Source of the DNA: Protonemura montana
Taxonomy: Eukaryota > Arthropoda > Insecta > Plecoptera > Nemouridae
Direction of reading: 5' to 3'
Length of the DNA stretch: 64,000 nt
Assembly (NCBI GenBank): GCA_947568835.1
Contig: OX387603.1
Location: 29,040,651 to 29,104,650 of the forward strand
Both the position numbers and the translations under genes were made by a program. Positions 1 to 12,660 of the stretch are shown here, piece by piece. The notes beneath the pieces were generated by a model. The model had not been told where the DNA came from, made no database searches, and worked only from the letters and a program-made list of their open reading frames with translations. Numbering within the stretch: the stretch's first letter is position 1; each line of letters begins with the position of its first letter.

Positions 1-3000
1 GAATCTTTGTCCTCGCTTTGCAGGATGATGTGGGTAGCTGGCGGTGCTTGCTTCAGTGTCTGTGATCACGTACCCCACCATCAGTGGTCTTGTCTTGATG
101 TGTAACTCTGATGAATCTTTGTCCTCGCTTTGCAGGATGATGTGGGTAGCTGGCGGTGCTTGCTTCAGTGTCTGTGATCACGTACCCCACCATCAGTGGT
201 CTTGTCTTGATGTGTAACTCTGATGAATCTTTGTCCTCGCTTTGCAGGATGATGTGGGTAGCTGGCGGTGCTTGCTTCAGTGTCTGTGATCACGTACCCC
301 ACCATCAGTGGTCTTGTCTTGATGTGTAACTCTGATGAATCTTTGTCCTCGCTTTGCAGGATGATGTGGGTAGCTGGCGTGCTTGCTTCAGTGTCTGTGA
401 TCACGTACCCCACCATCAGTGGTCTTGTCTTGATGTGTAACTCTGATGAATCTTTGTCCTCGCTTTGCAGGATGATGTGGGTAGCTGGCGGTGCTTGCTT
501 CAGTGTCTGTGATCACGTACCCCACCATCAGTGGTCTTGTCTTGATGTGTAACTCTGATGAATCTTTGTCCTCGCTTTGCAGGATGATGTGGGTAGCTGG
601 CGGTGCTTGCTTCAGTGTCTGTGATCACGTACCCCACCATCAGTGGTCTTGTCTTGATGTGTAACTCTGATGAATCTTTGTCCTCGCTTTGCAGGATGAT
701 GTGGGTAGCTGGCGGTGCTTGCTTCAGTGTCTGTGATCACGTACCCCACCATCAGTGGTCTTGTCTTGATGTGTAACTCTGATGAATCTTTGTCCTCGCT
801 TTGCAGGATGATGTGGGTAGCTGGCGGTGCTTGCTTCAGTGTCTGTGATCACGTACCCCACCATCAGTGGTCTTGTCTTGATGTTTAACTCTGATGAATC
901 TTTGTCCTCGCTTTGCAGGATGATGTGGGTAGCTGGCGGTGCTTGCTTCAGTGTCTGTGATCACGTACCCCACCATCAGTGGTTTTGTCTTGATGTGTAA
1001 CTCTGATGAATCTTTGTCCTCGCTTTGCAGGATGATGTGGGTAGCTGGCGGTGCTTGCTTCAGTGTCTGTGATCACGTACCCCACCATCAGTGGTCTTGT
1101 CTTGATGTGTAACTCTGATGAATCTTTGTCCTCGCTTTGCAGGATGATGTGGGTAGCTGGCGGTGCTTGCTTCAGTGTCTGTGATCACGTACCCCACCAT
1201 CAGTGGTCTTGTCTTGATGTGTAACTCTGATGAATCTTTGTCCTCGCTTTGCAGGATGATGTGGGTAGCTGGCGGTGCTTGCTTCAGTGTCTGTGATCAC
1301 GTACCCCACCATCAGTGGTCTTGTCTTGATGTGTAACTCTGATGAATCTTTGTCCTCGCTTTGCAGGATGATGTGGGTAGCTGGCGGTGCTTGCTTCAGT
1401 GTCTGTGATCACGTACCCCACCATCAGTGGTCTTGTCTTGATGTGTAACTCTGATGAAACTTTGTCCTCGCTTTGCAGGATGATGTGGGTAGCTGGCGGT
1501 GCTTGCTTCAGTGTCTGTGATCACGTACCCCACCATCAGTGGTCTTGTCTTGATGTGTAACTCTGATGAATCTTTGTCCTCGCTTTGCAGGATGAGGTGG
1601 GTAGCTGGCGGTGCTTGCTTCAGTGTCTGTGATCACGTACCCCACCATCAGTGGTCTTGTCTTGATGTGTAACTCTGATGAATCTTTGTCCTCGCTTTGC
1701 AGGATGATGTGGGTAGCTGGCGGTGCTTGCTTCAGTGTCTGTGATCACGTACCCCACCATCAGTGGTTTTGTCTTGATGTGTAACTCTGATGAATCTTTG
1801 TCCTCGCTTTGCAGGATGATGTGGGTAGCTGGCGGTGCTTGCTTCAGTGTCTGTGATCACGTACCCCACCATCAGTGGTCTTGTCTTGATGTGTAACTCT
1901 GATGAATCTTTGTCCTCGCTTTGCAGGATGATGTGGGTAGCTGGCGGTGCTTGCTTCAGTGTCTGTGATCACGTACCCCACCATCAGTGGTTTTGTCTTG
2001 ATGTGTAACTCTGATGAATCTTTGTCCTCGCTTTGCAGGATGATGTGGGTAGCTGGCGGTGCTTGCTTCAGTGTCTGTGATCACGTACCCCACCATCAGT
2101 GGTCTTGTCTTGATGTGTAACTCTGATGAATCTTTGTCCTCGCTTTGCAGGATGAGGTGGGTAGCTGGCGGTGCTTGTTTCAGTGTCTGTGATCACTTAC
2201 CCCACCATCAGTGGTCTTGTCTTGATGTGTAACTCTGATGAATCTTTGTCCTCGCTTTGCAGGATGATGTGGGTAGCTGGCGGTGCTTGCTTCAGTGTCT
2301 GTGATCACGTACCCCACCATCAGTGGTCTTGTCTTGATGTGTAACTCTGATGAATCTTTGTCCTCGCTTTGCAGGATGATGTGGGCAGCTGGCGGTGCTT
2401 GCTGCAGTGTCTGTGATCACGTACCCCACCATCAGTGGTTTTGTCTTGATGTGTAACTCTGATGAATCTTTGTCCTCGCTTTGCAGGATAATGTGGGTAG
2501 CTGGCGGTGCTTGCTTCAGTGTCTGTGATCACGTACCCCACCATCAGTGGTCTTGTCTTGATGTGTAACTCTGATGAATCTTTGTCCTCGCTTTGCAGGA
2601 TGATGTGGGTAGCTGGCGGTGCTTGCTTCAGTGTCTGTGATCACGTACCCCACCATCAGTGGTCTTGTCTTGATGTGTAACTCTGATGAATCTTTGTCCT
2701 CGCTTTGCAGGATGATGTGGGTAGCTGGCGGTGCTTGCTTCAGTGTCTGTGATCACGTACCCCACCATCAGTGGTCTTGTCTTGATGTGTAACTCTGATG
2801 AATCTTTGTCCTCGCTTTGCAGGATGATGTGGGTAGCTGGCGGTGCTTGCTTCAGTGTCTGTGATCACGTACCCCACCATCAGTGGTCTTGTCTTGATGT
2901 GTAACTCTGATGAATCTTTGTCCTCGCTTTGCAGGATGATGTGGGTAGCTGGCGGTGCTTGCTTCAGTGTCTGTGATCACGTACCCCACCATCAGTGGTC

Positions 3001-6000
3001 TTGTCTTGATGTGTAACTCTGATGAATCTTTGTCCTCGCTTTGCAGGATGATGTGGGTAGCTGGCGGTGCTTGCTTCAGTGTCTGTGATCACGTACCCCA
3101 CCATCAGTGGTCTTGTCTTGATGTTTAACTCTGATGAATCTTTGTCCTCGCTTTGCAGGATGATGTGGGTAGCTGGCGGTGCTTGCTTCAGTGTCTGTGA
3201 TCACGTACCCCACCATCAGTGGTCTTGTCTTGATGTGTAACTCTGATGAATCTTTGTCCTCGCTTTGCAGGATGATGTGGGTAGCTGGCGGTGCTTGCTT
3301 CAGTGTCTGTGATCACGTACCCCACCATCAGTGGTCTTGTCTTGATGTGTAACTCTGATGAATCTTTGTCCTCGCTTTGCAGGATGATGTGGGTAGCTGG
3401 CGGTGCTTGCTTCAGTGTCTGTGATCACGTACCCCACCATCAGTGGTCTTGTCTTGATGTGTAACTCTGATGAATCTTTGTCCTCGCTTTGCAGGATGAT
3501 GTGGGTAGCTGGCGGTGCTTGCTTCAGTGTCTGTGATCACGTACCCCACCATCAGTGGTCTTGTCTTGATGTGTAACTCTGATGAATCTTTGTCCTCGCT
3601 TTGCAGGATGAGGTGGGTAGCTGGCGGTGCTTGCTTCAGTGTCTGTGATCACGTACCCCACCATCAGTGGTCTTGTCTTGATGTGTAACTCTGATGAATC
3701 TTTGTCCTCGCTTTGCAGGATGATGTGGGTAGCTGGCGGTGCTTGCTTCAGTGTCTGTGATCACGTACCCCACCATCAGTGGTTTTGTCTTGATGTGTAA
3801 CTCTGATGAATCTTTGTCCTCGCTTTGCAGGATGATGTGGGTAGCTGGCGGTGCTTGCTTCAGTGTCTGTGATCACGTACCCCACCATCAGTGGTCTTGT
3901 CTTGATGTGTAACTCTGATGAATCTTTGTCCTCGCTTTGCAGGATGATGTGGGTAGCTGGCGGTGCTTGCTTCAGTGTCTGTGATCACGTACCCCACCAT
4001 CAGTGGTTTTGTCTTGATGTGTAACTCTGATGAATCTTTGTCCTCGCTTTGCAGGATGATGTGGGTAGCTGGCGGTGCTTGCTTCAGTGTCTGTGATCAC
4101 GTACCCCACCATCAGTGGTCTTGTCTTGATGTGTAACTCTGATGAATCTTTGTCCTCGCTTTGCAGGATGAGGTGGGTAGCTGGCGGTGCTTGCTTCAGT
4201 GTCTGTGATCACTTACCCCACCATCAGTGGTCTTGTCTTGATGTGTAACTCTGATGAATCTTTGTCCTCGCTTTGCAGGATGATGTGGGTAGCTGGCGGT
4301 GCTTGCTTCAGTGTCTGTGATCACGTACCCCACCATCAGTGGTCTTGTCTTGATGTGTAACTCTGATGAATCTTTGTCCTCGCTTTGCAGGATGATGTGG
4401 GCAGCTGGCGGTGCTTGCTGCAGTGTCTGTGATCACGTACCCCACCATCAGTGGTTTTGTCTTGATGTGTAACTCTGATGAATCTTTGTCCTCGCTTTGC
4501 AGGATAATGTGGGTAGCTGGCGGTGCTTGCTTCAGTGTCTGTGATCACGTACCCCACCATCAGTGGTCTTGTCTTGATGTGTAACTCTGATGAATCTTTG
4601 TCCTCGCTTTGCAGGATGATGTGGGTAGCTGGCGGTGCTTGCTTCAGTGTCTGTGATCACGTACCCCACCATCAGTGGTCTTGTCTTGATGTGTAACTCT
4701 GATGAATCTTTGTCCTCGCTTTGCAGGATGATGTGGGTAGCTGGCGGTGCTTGCTTCAGTGTCTGTGATCACGTACCCCACCATCAGTGGTCTTGTCTTG
4801 ATGTGTAACTCTGATGAATCTTTGTCCTCGCTTTGCAGGATGATGTGGGTAGCTGGCGTGCTTGCTTCAGTGTCTGTGATCACGTACCCCACCATCAGTG
4901 GTCTTGTCTTGATGTGTAACTCTGATGAATCTTTGTCCTCGCTTTGCAGGATGATGTGGGTAGCTGGCGGTGCTTGCTTCAGTGTCTGTGATCACGTACC
5001 CCACCATCAGTGGTCTTGTCTTGATGTGTAACTCTGATGAATCTTTGTCCTCGCTTTGCAGGATGATGTGGGTAGCTGGCGGTGCTTGCTTCAGTGTCTG
5101 TGATCACGTACCCCACCATCAGTGGTCTTGTCTTGATGTGTAACTCTGATGAATCTTTGTCCTCGCTTTGCAGGATGATGTGGGTAGCTGGCGGTGCTTG
5201 CTTCAGTGTCTGTGATCACGTACCCCACCATCAGTGGTCTTGTCTTGATGTTTAACTCTGATGAATCTTTGTCCTCGCTTTGCAGGATGATGTGGGTAGC
5301 TGGCGGTGCTTGCTTCAGTGTCTGTGATCACGTACCCCACCATCAGTGGTCTTGTCTTGATGTGTAACTCTGATGAATCTTTGTCCTCGCTTTGCAGGAT
5401 GATGTGGGTAGCTGGCGGTGCTTGCTTCAGTGTCTGTGATCACGTACCCCACCATCAGTGGTCTTGTCTTGATGTGTAACTCTGATGAATCTTTGTCCTC
5501 GCTTTGCAGGATGATGTGGGTAGCTGGCGGTGCTTGCTTCAGTGTCTGTGATCACGTACCCCACCATCAGTGGTCTTGTCTTGATGTGTAACTCTGATGA
5601 ATCTTTGTCCTCGCTTTGCAGGATGATGTGGGTAGCTGGCGGTGCTTGCTTCAGTGTCTGTGATCACGTACCCCACCATCAGTGGTCTTGTCTTGATGTG
5701 TAACTCTGATGAAACTTTGTCCTCGCTTTGCAGGATGATGTGGGTAGCTGGCGGTGCTTGCTTCAGTGTCTGTGATCACGTACCCCACCATCAGTGGTCT
5801 TGTCTTGATGTGTAACTCTGATGAATCTTTGTCCTCGCTTTGCAGGATGAGGTGGGTAGCTGGCGGTGCTTGCTTCAGTGTCTGTGATCACGTACCCCAC
5901 CATCAGTGGTCTTGTCTTGATGTGTAACTCTGATGAATCTTTGTCCTCGCTTTGCAGGATGATGTGGGTAGCTGGCGGTGCTTGCTTCAGTGTCTGTGAT

Positions 6001-9000
6001 CACGTACCCCACCATCAGTGGTTTTGTCTTGATGTGTAACTCTGATGAATCTTTGTCCTCGCTTTGCAGGATGATGTGGGTAGCTGGCGGTGCTTGCTTC
6101 AGTGTCTGTGATCACGTACCCCACCATCAGTGGTCTTGTCTTGATGTGTAACTCTGATGAATCTTTGTCCTCGCTTTGCAGGATGATGTGGGTAGCTGGC
6201 GGTGCTTGCTTCAGTGTCTGTGATCACGTACCCCACCATCAGTGGTCTTGTCTTGATGTGTAACTCTGATGAATCTTTGTCCTCGCTTTGCAGGATGATG
6301 TGGGTAGCTGGCGGTGCTTGCTTCAGTGTCTGTGATCACGTACCCCACCATCAGTGGTTTTGTCTTGATGTGTAACTCTGATGAATCTTTGTCCTCGCTT
6401 TGCAGGATGATGTGGGTAGCTGGCGGTGCTTGCTTCAGTGTCTGTGATCACGTACCCCACCATCAGTGGTCTTGTCTTGATGTGTAACTCTGATGAATCT
6501 TTGTCCTCGCTTTGCAGGATGAGGTGGGTAGCTGGCGGTGCTTGCTTCAGTGTCTGTGATCACGTACCCCACCATCAGTGGTCTTGTCTTGATGTGTAAC
6601 TCTGATGAATCTTTGTCCTCGCTTTGCAGGATGATGTGGGTAGCTGGCGGTGCTTGCTTCAGTGTCTGTGATCACGTACCCCACCATCAGTGGTTTTGTC
6701 TTGATGTGTAACTCTGATGAATCTTTGTCCTCGCTTTGCAGGATGATGTGGGCAGCTGGCGGTGCTTGCTTCAGTGTCTGTGATCACGTACCCCACCATC
6801 AGTGGTCTTGTCTTGATGTGTAACTCTGATGAATCTTTGTCCTCGCTTTGCAGGATGATGTGGGTAGCTGGCGTGCTTGCTTCAGTGTCTGTGATCACGT
6901 ACCCCACCATCAGTGGTCTTGTCTTGATGTGTAACTCTGATGAATCTTTGTCCTCGCTTTGCAGGATGATGTGGGTAGCTGGCGGTGCTTGCTTCAGTGT
7001 CTGTGATCACGTACCCCACCATCAGTGGTCTTGTCTTGATGTGTAACTCTGATGAATCTTTGTCCTCGCTTTGCAGGATGATGTGGGTAGCTGGCGGTGC
7101 TTGCTTCAGTGTCTGTGATCACGTACCCCACCATCAGTGGTCTTGTCTTGATGTGTAACTCTGATGAATCTTTGTCCTCGCTTTGCAGGATGATGTGGGT
7201 AGCTGGCGTGCTTGCTTCAGTGTCTGTGATCACGTACCCCACCATCAGTGGTCTTGTCTTGATGTGTAACTCTGATGAATCTTTGTCCTCGCTTTGCAGG
7301 ATGATGTGGGTAGCTGGCGGTGCTTGCTTCAGTGTCTGTGATCACGTACCCCACCATCAGTGGTCTTGTCTTGATGTGTAACTCTGATGAATCTTTGTCC
7401 TCGCTTTGCAGGATGATGTGGGTAGCTGGCGTTGCTTGCTTCAGTGTCTGTGATCACGTACCCCACCATCAGTGGTCTTGTCTTGATGTGTAACTCTGAT
7501 GAATCTTTGTCCTCGCTTTGCAGGATGATGTGGGTAGCTGGCGGTGCTTGCTTCAGTGTCTGTGATCACGTACCCCACCATCAGTGGTCTTGTCTTGATG
7601 TTTAACTCTGATGAATCTTTGTCCTCGCTTTGCAGGATGATGTGGGTAGCTGGCGGTGCTTGCTTCAGTGTCTGTGATCACGTACCCCACCATCAGTGGT
7701 CTTGTCTTGATGTGTAACTCTGATGAATCTTTGTCCTCGCTTTGCAGGATGATGTGGGTAGCTGGCGGTGCTTGCTTCAGTGTCTGTGATCACGTACCCC
7801 ACCATCAGTGGTCTTGTCTTGATGTGTAACTCTGATGAATCTTTGTCCTCGCTTTGCAGGATGATGTGGGTAGCTGGCGGTGCTTGCTTCAGTGTCTGTG
7901 ATCACGTACCCCACCATCAGTGGTCTTGTCTTGATGTGTAACTCTGATGAATCTTTGTCCTCGCTTTGCAGGATGATGTGTGTAGCTGGCGGTGCTTGCT
8001 TCAGTGTCTGTGATCACGTACCCCACCATCAGTGGTCTTGTCTTGATGTGTAACTCTGATGAAACTTTGTCCTCGCTTTGCAGGATGATGTGGGTAGCTG
8101 GCGGTGCTTGCTTCAGTGTCTGTGATCACGTACCCCACCATCAGTGGTCTTGTCTTGATGTGTAACTCTGATGAATCTTTGTCCTCGCTTTGCAGGATGA
8201 GGTGGGTAGCTGGCGGTGCTTGCTTCAGTGTCTGTGATCACGTACCCCACCATCAGTGGTCTTGTCTTGATGTGTAACTCTGATGAATCTTTGTCCTCGC
8301 TTTGCAGGATGATGTGGGTAGCTGGCGGTGCTTGCTTCAGTGTCTGTGATCACGTACCCCACCATCAGTGGTCTTGTCTTGATGTGTAACTCTGATGAAT
8401 CTTTGTCCTCGCTTTGCAGGATGATGTGGGTAGCTGGCGTGCTTGCTTCAGTGTCTGTGATCACGTACCCCACCATCAGTGGTCTTGTCTTGATGTGTAA
8501 CTCTGATGAATCTTTGTCCTCGCTTTGCAGGATGATGTGGGTAGCTGGCGGTGCTTGCTTCAGTGTCTGTGATCACGTACCCCACCATCAGTGGTCTTGT
8601 CTTGATGTGTAACTCTGATGAATCTTTGTCCTCGCTTTGCAGGATGATGTGGGTAGCTGGCGGTGCTTGCTTCAGTGTCTGTGATCACGTACCCCACCAT
8701 CAGTGGTCTTGTCTTGATGTGTAACTCTGATGAATCTTTGTCCTCACTTTGCAGGATGATGTGGGCAGCTGGCGGTGCTTGCTTCAGTGTCTGTGATCAC
8801 GTACCCCACCATCAGTGGTTTTGTCTTGATGTGTAACTCTGATGAATCTTTGTCCTCGCTTTGCAGGATGATGTGGGTAGCTGGCGGTGCTTGCTTCAGT
8901 GTCTGTGATCACGTACCCCACCATCAGTGGTCTTGTCTTGATGTGTAACTCTGATGAATCTTTGTCCTCGCTTTGCAGGATGATGTGGGTAGCTGGCGGT

Positions 9001-10208
9001 GCTTGCTTCAGTGTCTGTGATCACATACCCCACCATCAGTGGTCTTGTCTTGATGTGTAACTCTGATGAAACTTTGTCCTCGCTTTGCAGGATGATGTGG
9101 GTAGCTGGCGGTGCTTGCTTCAGTGTCTGTGATCACGTACCCCACCATCAGTGGTCTTGTCTTGATGTGTAACTCTGATGAATCTTTGTCCTCGCTTTGC
9201 AGGATGAGGTGGGTAGCTGGCGGTGCTTGCTTCAGTGTCTGTGATCACGTACCCCACCATCAGTGGTCTTGTCTTGATGTGTAACTCTGATGAATCTTTG
9301 TCCTCGCTTTGCAGGATGATGTGGGTAGCTGGCGGTGCTTGCTTCAGTGTCTGTGATCACGTACCCCACCATCAGTGGTCTTGTCTTGATGTGTAACTCT
9401 GATGAATCTTTGTCCTCGCTTTGCAGGATGATGTGGGTAGCTGGCGGTGCTTGCTTCAGTGTCTGTGATCACGTACCCCACCATCAGTGGTCTTGTCTTG
9501 ATGTGTAACTCTGATGAATCTTTGTCCTCACTTTGCAGGATGATGTGGGCAGCTGGCGGTGCTTGCTTCAGTGTCTGTGATCACGTACCCCACCATCAGT
9601 GGTTTTGTCTTGATGTGTAACTCTGATGAATCTTTGTCCTCGCTTTGCAGGATGATGTGGGTAGCTGGCGGTGCTTGCTTCAGTGTCTGTGATCACGTAC
9701 CCCACCATCAGTGGTCTTGTCTTGATGTGTAACTCTGATGAATCTTTGTCCTCGCTTTGCAGGATGATGTGGGTAGCTGGCGGTGCTTGCTGCAGTGTCT
9801 GTGATCACGTACCCCACCATCAGTGGTCTTGTCTTGATGTGTAACTCTGATGAATCTTTGTCCTCGCTTTGCAGGATGATGTGGGTAGCTGGCGTGCTTG
9901 CTTCAGTGTCTGTGATCACGTACCCCACCATCAGTGGTCTTGTCTTGATGTGTAACTCTGATGAATCTTTGTCCTCGCTTTGCAGGATGATGTGGGTAGC
10001 TGGCGGTGCTTGCTTCAGTGTCTGTGATCACACACCCACCATCAGTGGTTTTGTCTTGATGTGTAACTCTGATGAATCTTTGTCCTCGCTTTGCAGGATG
10101 ATGTGGGTAGCTGGCGGTGCTTGCTTCAGTGTCTGTGATCACGTACCCCACCATCAGTGGTTTTGTCTTGATGTGTAACTCTGATGAATCTTTGTCCTCG
10201 CTTTGCAG
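1..10208 (+). repeat. 112-bp splice-acceptor minisatellite ('mirage'-type), about 91 units
   Basis: A tandem array with a 112-bp unit runs from the window edge up to the MFSD14 exon at 10209. Ninety-one complete units fit between 24 and 10208: 91 x 112 minus seven 1-bp-short units equals the observed 10,185 bp. Each unit begins with a near copy of the first ~90 nt of the downstream exon (GATGATGTGGGTAGCTGGCG onward). It then has a branch-point-like CTGAT, a pyrimidine-rich tract and TTTGCAG, so it is a complete 3' splice-site cassette. Most units carry one extra G after GGCG; six do not (near 376, 4855, 6870, 7205, 8436, 9891). Recurrent point variants (GATGAGG, ATGTTTAAC, GAAACTT, GGTTTTG, CACTTAC) recur in the same order, showing higher-order duplication. 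The array is open at the left edge, so its full length is unknown. Confidence 0.97.
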
Positions 10209-10416
10209 GATGATGTGGGTAGCTGGCGTGCTTGCTTCAGTGTCTGCGATTACGTACCCTGCCATCAGTGCGTTCGTCTCAATGCACTCAGATGCAGACA
10301 AACAAGGTCTCGTGCAAGGAATGGTCACTGGAATGCGCGGACTTTGCAACGGCCTGGGACCAGCCATGTTTGGTCTCATCTTCTACTTGTTCCACGTTGA
10401 TCTCTACGAGGATAAG
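10209..10416 (+). CDS. MFSD14A: MFSD14 (HIAT1)-like transporter, internal coding exon
   Basis: This exon encodes a late transmembrane region of an MFSD14/HIAT1 major-facilitator family protein. The frame opens with a split codon (one G) and then reads MMWVAGVLASVSAITYPAIS. Further on come SDADKQGLVQGMVTGMRGL and CNGLGPAMFGLIFYLFHV, which match the vertebrate HIAT1 block (QGVVQGMITGIRGLCNGLGP, from memory). The 5' border follows TTTGCAG and the 3' border is AAG|gtaact, phase 0. This is the last and only divergent copy of the 5' segment that is repeated 91 times upstream. It alone continues into conserved coding sequence, so it is taken as the genuine exon. MFSD14 proteins are multi-pass membrane proteins of endosome or Golgi; their substrate is not settled. 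The 5' exons lie outside the window. Whether this is orthologous to vertebrate MFSD14A or B cannot be decided; invertebrates probably have one gene. Confidence 0.9.
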
Positions 10417-10690
10417 GTAACTTGTTTTTCCTTGCAATTGTTTGAGTGCTTGAGGATACATAGACACTTTTTTCTGCCAGACACCTTGAATAACCTATCG
10501 AGTGCATATCAACTTGTGTCTATTCGGCGGAAGAATTTTCCTAGAGAATAGTTTTATCTTTGAAGAAACCCTCCTCGAGGACGACATATGCAGGATCAGA
10601 CATGTAATCTCCTCCATGCATTGTGCACATAGAATGACTTGACCAGGAAAGTCTGCTTCTATTTGTACATGAGGTAGAAATGGCTCGATT
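10417..10690 (+). other. intron sequence, donor side
   Basis: This is the start of the MFSD14 intron (donor gtaact at 10417). It holds ordinary mixed sequence up to the left end of the TIR element. No open frame with recognisable similarity and no repeat was seen. Confidence 0.6.
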
Positions 10691-10922
10691 GTCATTCCAT
10701 GTCAATTCAACACATTTTTTTGGAAAATTGACCGTTACCTCTTAGAGATCAACCAAACTTGGTAGGATGATGACCAGATCATTTCTTTTGTTGACATATT
10801 TTTTTGTTTGCCTCTGAGTCAAATGGTTCGCCCGGGACGGCCCCGAAACGGCGGGACGGCACTGAATTTTGGGGTAAACGCGTCTTTTTTCTTTCTCAAA
10901 TTGCGTCGGCTGTAGGTAAGAT
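10691..10922 (+). repeat. left terminal inverted repeat
   Basis: Pairs with 13584-13807 in inverted orientation. The matching landmarks in order are GTCATTCCATGTCAA, AACCAAACTTGGTA, TTTGCCTCTGAGTCAAATGG, CGGGACGGCACTGAATTTTG and GCGTCGGCTGTAGGTAAGAT. The outer ~100 bp is more diverged than the inner part. Confidence 0.85.
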
Positions 10923-11159
10923 AGATTAAGGAAAAAACCGGGTGTAGCTGTATCTCATTGATATGGCCGATATTTAAGCGTGACTACGTTCAACTACCGC
11001 ATAGGCACGTAGGTCAACTACAGTACTGACCGCACTTCACATGCAAGTTTTACATCTCTCTTTATTTGGGTAGTGTTTTCATATCTAATTTACATGCTGA
11101 AGGACTTTACAGATTGGGATGAAAGTGTCATCTTGCGATATATATATTATTTTTTTCCA

Positions 11160-12660
11160 TTAGTCTACTGACGAGTGCCAAAAACGCTGCCTCCTCTCAC
11201 GCCTCCAATATTTATTTTATCGAAAATAAAAAAAAGTACTTTTAGAGAATTGTCTAAACTATTAAACGATAATAAGTCGCAGACTGTCCTTTGTTTCCTG
11301 TAGGCTGTAGGGGTTGTTACACATTTGCCATTTTGCGTAATTTAACATTGGTCTTATGGAGAGCATTAAAAACGCCAACCCCTCTAACGCCTCCAATATT
11401 TATTTTATCGAAAATAAAAAAAAAGTACTTTTAGAGAATTGTCTGAACTATTGAATGATTATAAGTCGCAATCTGTCCTTTGTTTCCTGTAGGCTGTAGG
11501 GGTTGTTACACATTTGCCATTTTGCGTAATTTAACATTGGTCTTATGGAGAGCATTCAAAACGCCAACCCCTCTAACACCTCCAATATTTATTTTATCGA
11601 AAATAAAAAAAAAGTACTTTTAGAGAATTGTCTAAACTATTAAACGATAATAAGTCGCATTCTGTCCTTTGTTTCCTGTAGGCTGTAGGGGTTGTTACAC
11701 ATTTGCCATTTTGCGTAATTTAACATTGGTCTTATGGAGAGCATTAAAAACGCCAACCCCTCTAACGCCTCCAATATTTATTTTATCGAAAATAAAAAAA
11801 AAGTGCTTTTAGAGAATTGTCTGAACTATTGAATGATAATAAGTCGCATTCTGTCCGTTGTTTCCTGTAGGCTGTAGGGGTTGTTACACATTTGCCATTT
11901 TGCGTAATTTAACATTGGTCTTATGGAGAGCATTAAAAACGCCAACCCCTCTAACGCCTCCAATATTTATTTTATCGAAAATAAAAAAAAAGTACTTTTA
12001 GAGAATTGTCTGAACTATTGAATGATAATAAGTCGCATTTTGTCCTTTGTTTCCTGTAGGCTGTAGGGGTTGTTACACATTTGCCATTTTGCGTAATTTA
12101 ACATTGGTCTTATGGAGAGCATTAAAAACGCCAACCCCTCTAACGCCTCCAATATTTATTTTATCGAAAATCAAAAAAAAGTGCTTTTAGAGAATTGTCT
12201 GAACTATTGAATGATAATAAGTCGCATTCTGTCCGTTGTTTCCTGTAGGCTGTAGGGGTTGTTACACATTTGCCATTTTGCGTAATTTAACATTGGTCTT
12301 ATGGAGAGCATTAAAAACGCCAACCCCTCTAACGCCTCCAATATTTATTTTATCGAAAATAAAAAAAAAGTACTTTTAGATAATTGTCTGAGCTATGGAA
12401 TGATAATTAGTCGCATTTTGTCCTTTGTTTCCTGTAGGCTGTAGGGGTTGTTACACATTTGCCATTTTGCGTAATTTAACATTGGTCTTATGGGGAGCAT
12501 TAAAAACGCCAACCCCTCTAACGCCTCCAATATTTATTTTATCGAAAATAAAAAAAAAGTACTTTTAGATAATTGTCTGATTTATTGAATGATAATAAGT
12601 CGAACTCTGTACTTAGCTTCCTGTAGGCTGTAGAGCTTGTTACACATTGGCTATTTTGGA
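11160..12660 (+). repeat. 189-bp tandem repeat, about 8 copies, inside the TIR element
   Basis: The landmark CCTCCAATATTTATTTTATC recurs at 11202, 11390, 11579, 11768, 11957, 12146, 12335 and 12524. The spacing is 188 bp once and then 189 bp each time. Units share CTGTAGGGGTTGTTACACAT and a poly-A stretch of 8-9 bases. The first and last copies are the most diverged, as expected for array edges. The repeat has no coding capacity. Confidence 0.95.

Noticed and set aside
165..10178. Repeated 74-131 codon open frames on both strands of the 112-bp array
   Set aside because: They arise where a 111-bp unit keeps frame for a unit or two. The + strand peptide resembles MFSD14 only because the unit copies the exon.
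9903..10379. 158-codon open frame on the - strand over the MFSD14 exon
   Set aside because: It is antisense to the conserved MFSD14 exon and runs into repeat units; no independent support.
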